Of a stretch of DNA of 60,910 nucleotides, positions 60,851-60,910 are shown one piece after another. The first letter of the stretch is position 1. The number at the start of each line of letters is the position of its first letter. The notes under the pieces are model-generated. The model did not search any database and was not told the DNA's origin. It saw only the letters and a program-made list of their open reading frames with translations. A program made the position numbers and the translations under genes. Origin of the DNA: Tannerellaceae bacterium (lineage in GTDB: Bacteria > Bacteroidota > Bacteroidia > Bacteroidales > Tannerellaceae). The DNA is taken from the NCBI GenBank assembly GCA_031271045.1, contig JAISWO010000069.1:1-60910 (forward strand), given 5' to 3'.

Positions 60851-60910
60851 TTTTTATGTCTTTAGTACATTTTTATATCGCAAATACACGAATACATATT
60901 TGAATATCAA

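Overview
The window is a piece of a Bacteroidales chromosome. Evidence: SusC/SusD pairs, promoters of the TAnnTTTG (-7) / TTTG (-33) Bacteroidota type in front of most transcription units, almost no Shine-Dalgarno sequences, a xylB-xylA-xylE operon, DUF5686, DUF2891 and DUF6261 proteins, a BlaR/BlaI-type pair with a TonB-plug-like tail, and a superoxide dismutase resembling the Porphyromonas gingivalis enzyme. A probable type IX secretion tail on one protease also points to the Parabacteroides/Tannerella/Porphyromonas side. Genus cannot be fixed from sequence alone.

Layout. 1-2100: edge of an IS transposase, a thioesterase / pyruvoyl arginine decarboxylase pair, and sodB, closed by a very long palindromic terminator. 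2079-6949: lptF/G-like permease, tgt, a NapH-NapG-like polyferredoxin and a Tat-exported DUF362 protein. 7057-8660: DUF6261 gene no. 1 and repeat array 1. 8988-14600: two exported proteins and a dapB-lepB-lepB2-wbqC operon. 14725-15478: tRNA-Gln and a Sua5/YrdC gene. 15510-17290: DUF6261 gene no. 2 and array 2. 17363-19262: trmB and mrp. 19253-26701: a SusC/SusD operon with a Calx-beta lipoprotein and a C10 cysteine protease. 27066-29087: TPR protein. 29088-31355: an unusual regulatory block with three near-perfect tandem promoters, two candidate ~80-nt small RNAs, a pyrimidine-rich 21-bp array, a 39-unit 21-bp array (array 4) and a 230-residue protein of unknown function. 31455-35674: xylose operon. 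35793-43800: DUF5686 protein, dnaG, ABC exporter, miaA. 43905-45640: small winged-helix protein, DUF6261 gene no. 3 and array 3. 45766-52039: zapA locus, rny, coaX, outer-membrane protein, TPR protein, lptC. 52138-59004: PPIase, rlmN, serS, blaR/blaI-like pair. 59305-60910: tRNA-Val flanked by degenerate IS30 and IS5-type transposases.

The most striking signal recurs four times. Each of the three DUF6261 paralogues, and the unrelated-looking 230-aa protein, sits beside its own tandem array. The arrays do not share sequence, but all use a 21-bp step. In arrays 1-3 the units are about 42 bp and hold two different dyads whose centres lie 21 bp apart (two turns of B-DNA); array 4 is a strict 21-bp direct repeat. 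In arrays 2 and 3 the asymmetric centre of a dyad occurs in both orientations. I know of no described system of this form, and I propose the protein and its array form a functional unit. The rest of the window is mostly housekeeping, with several enzymes lacking textbook residues (LepB2 lysine, Tgt zinc cysteines, Mrp CxxC).
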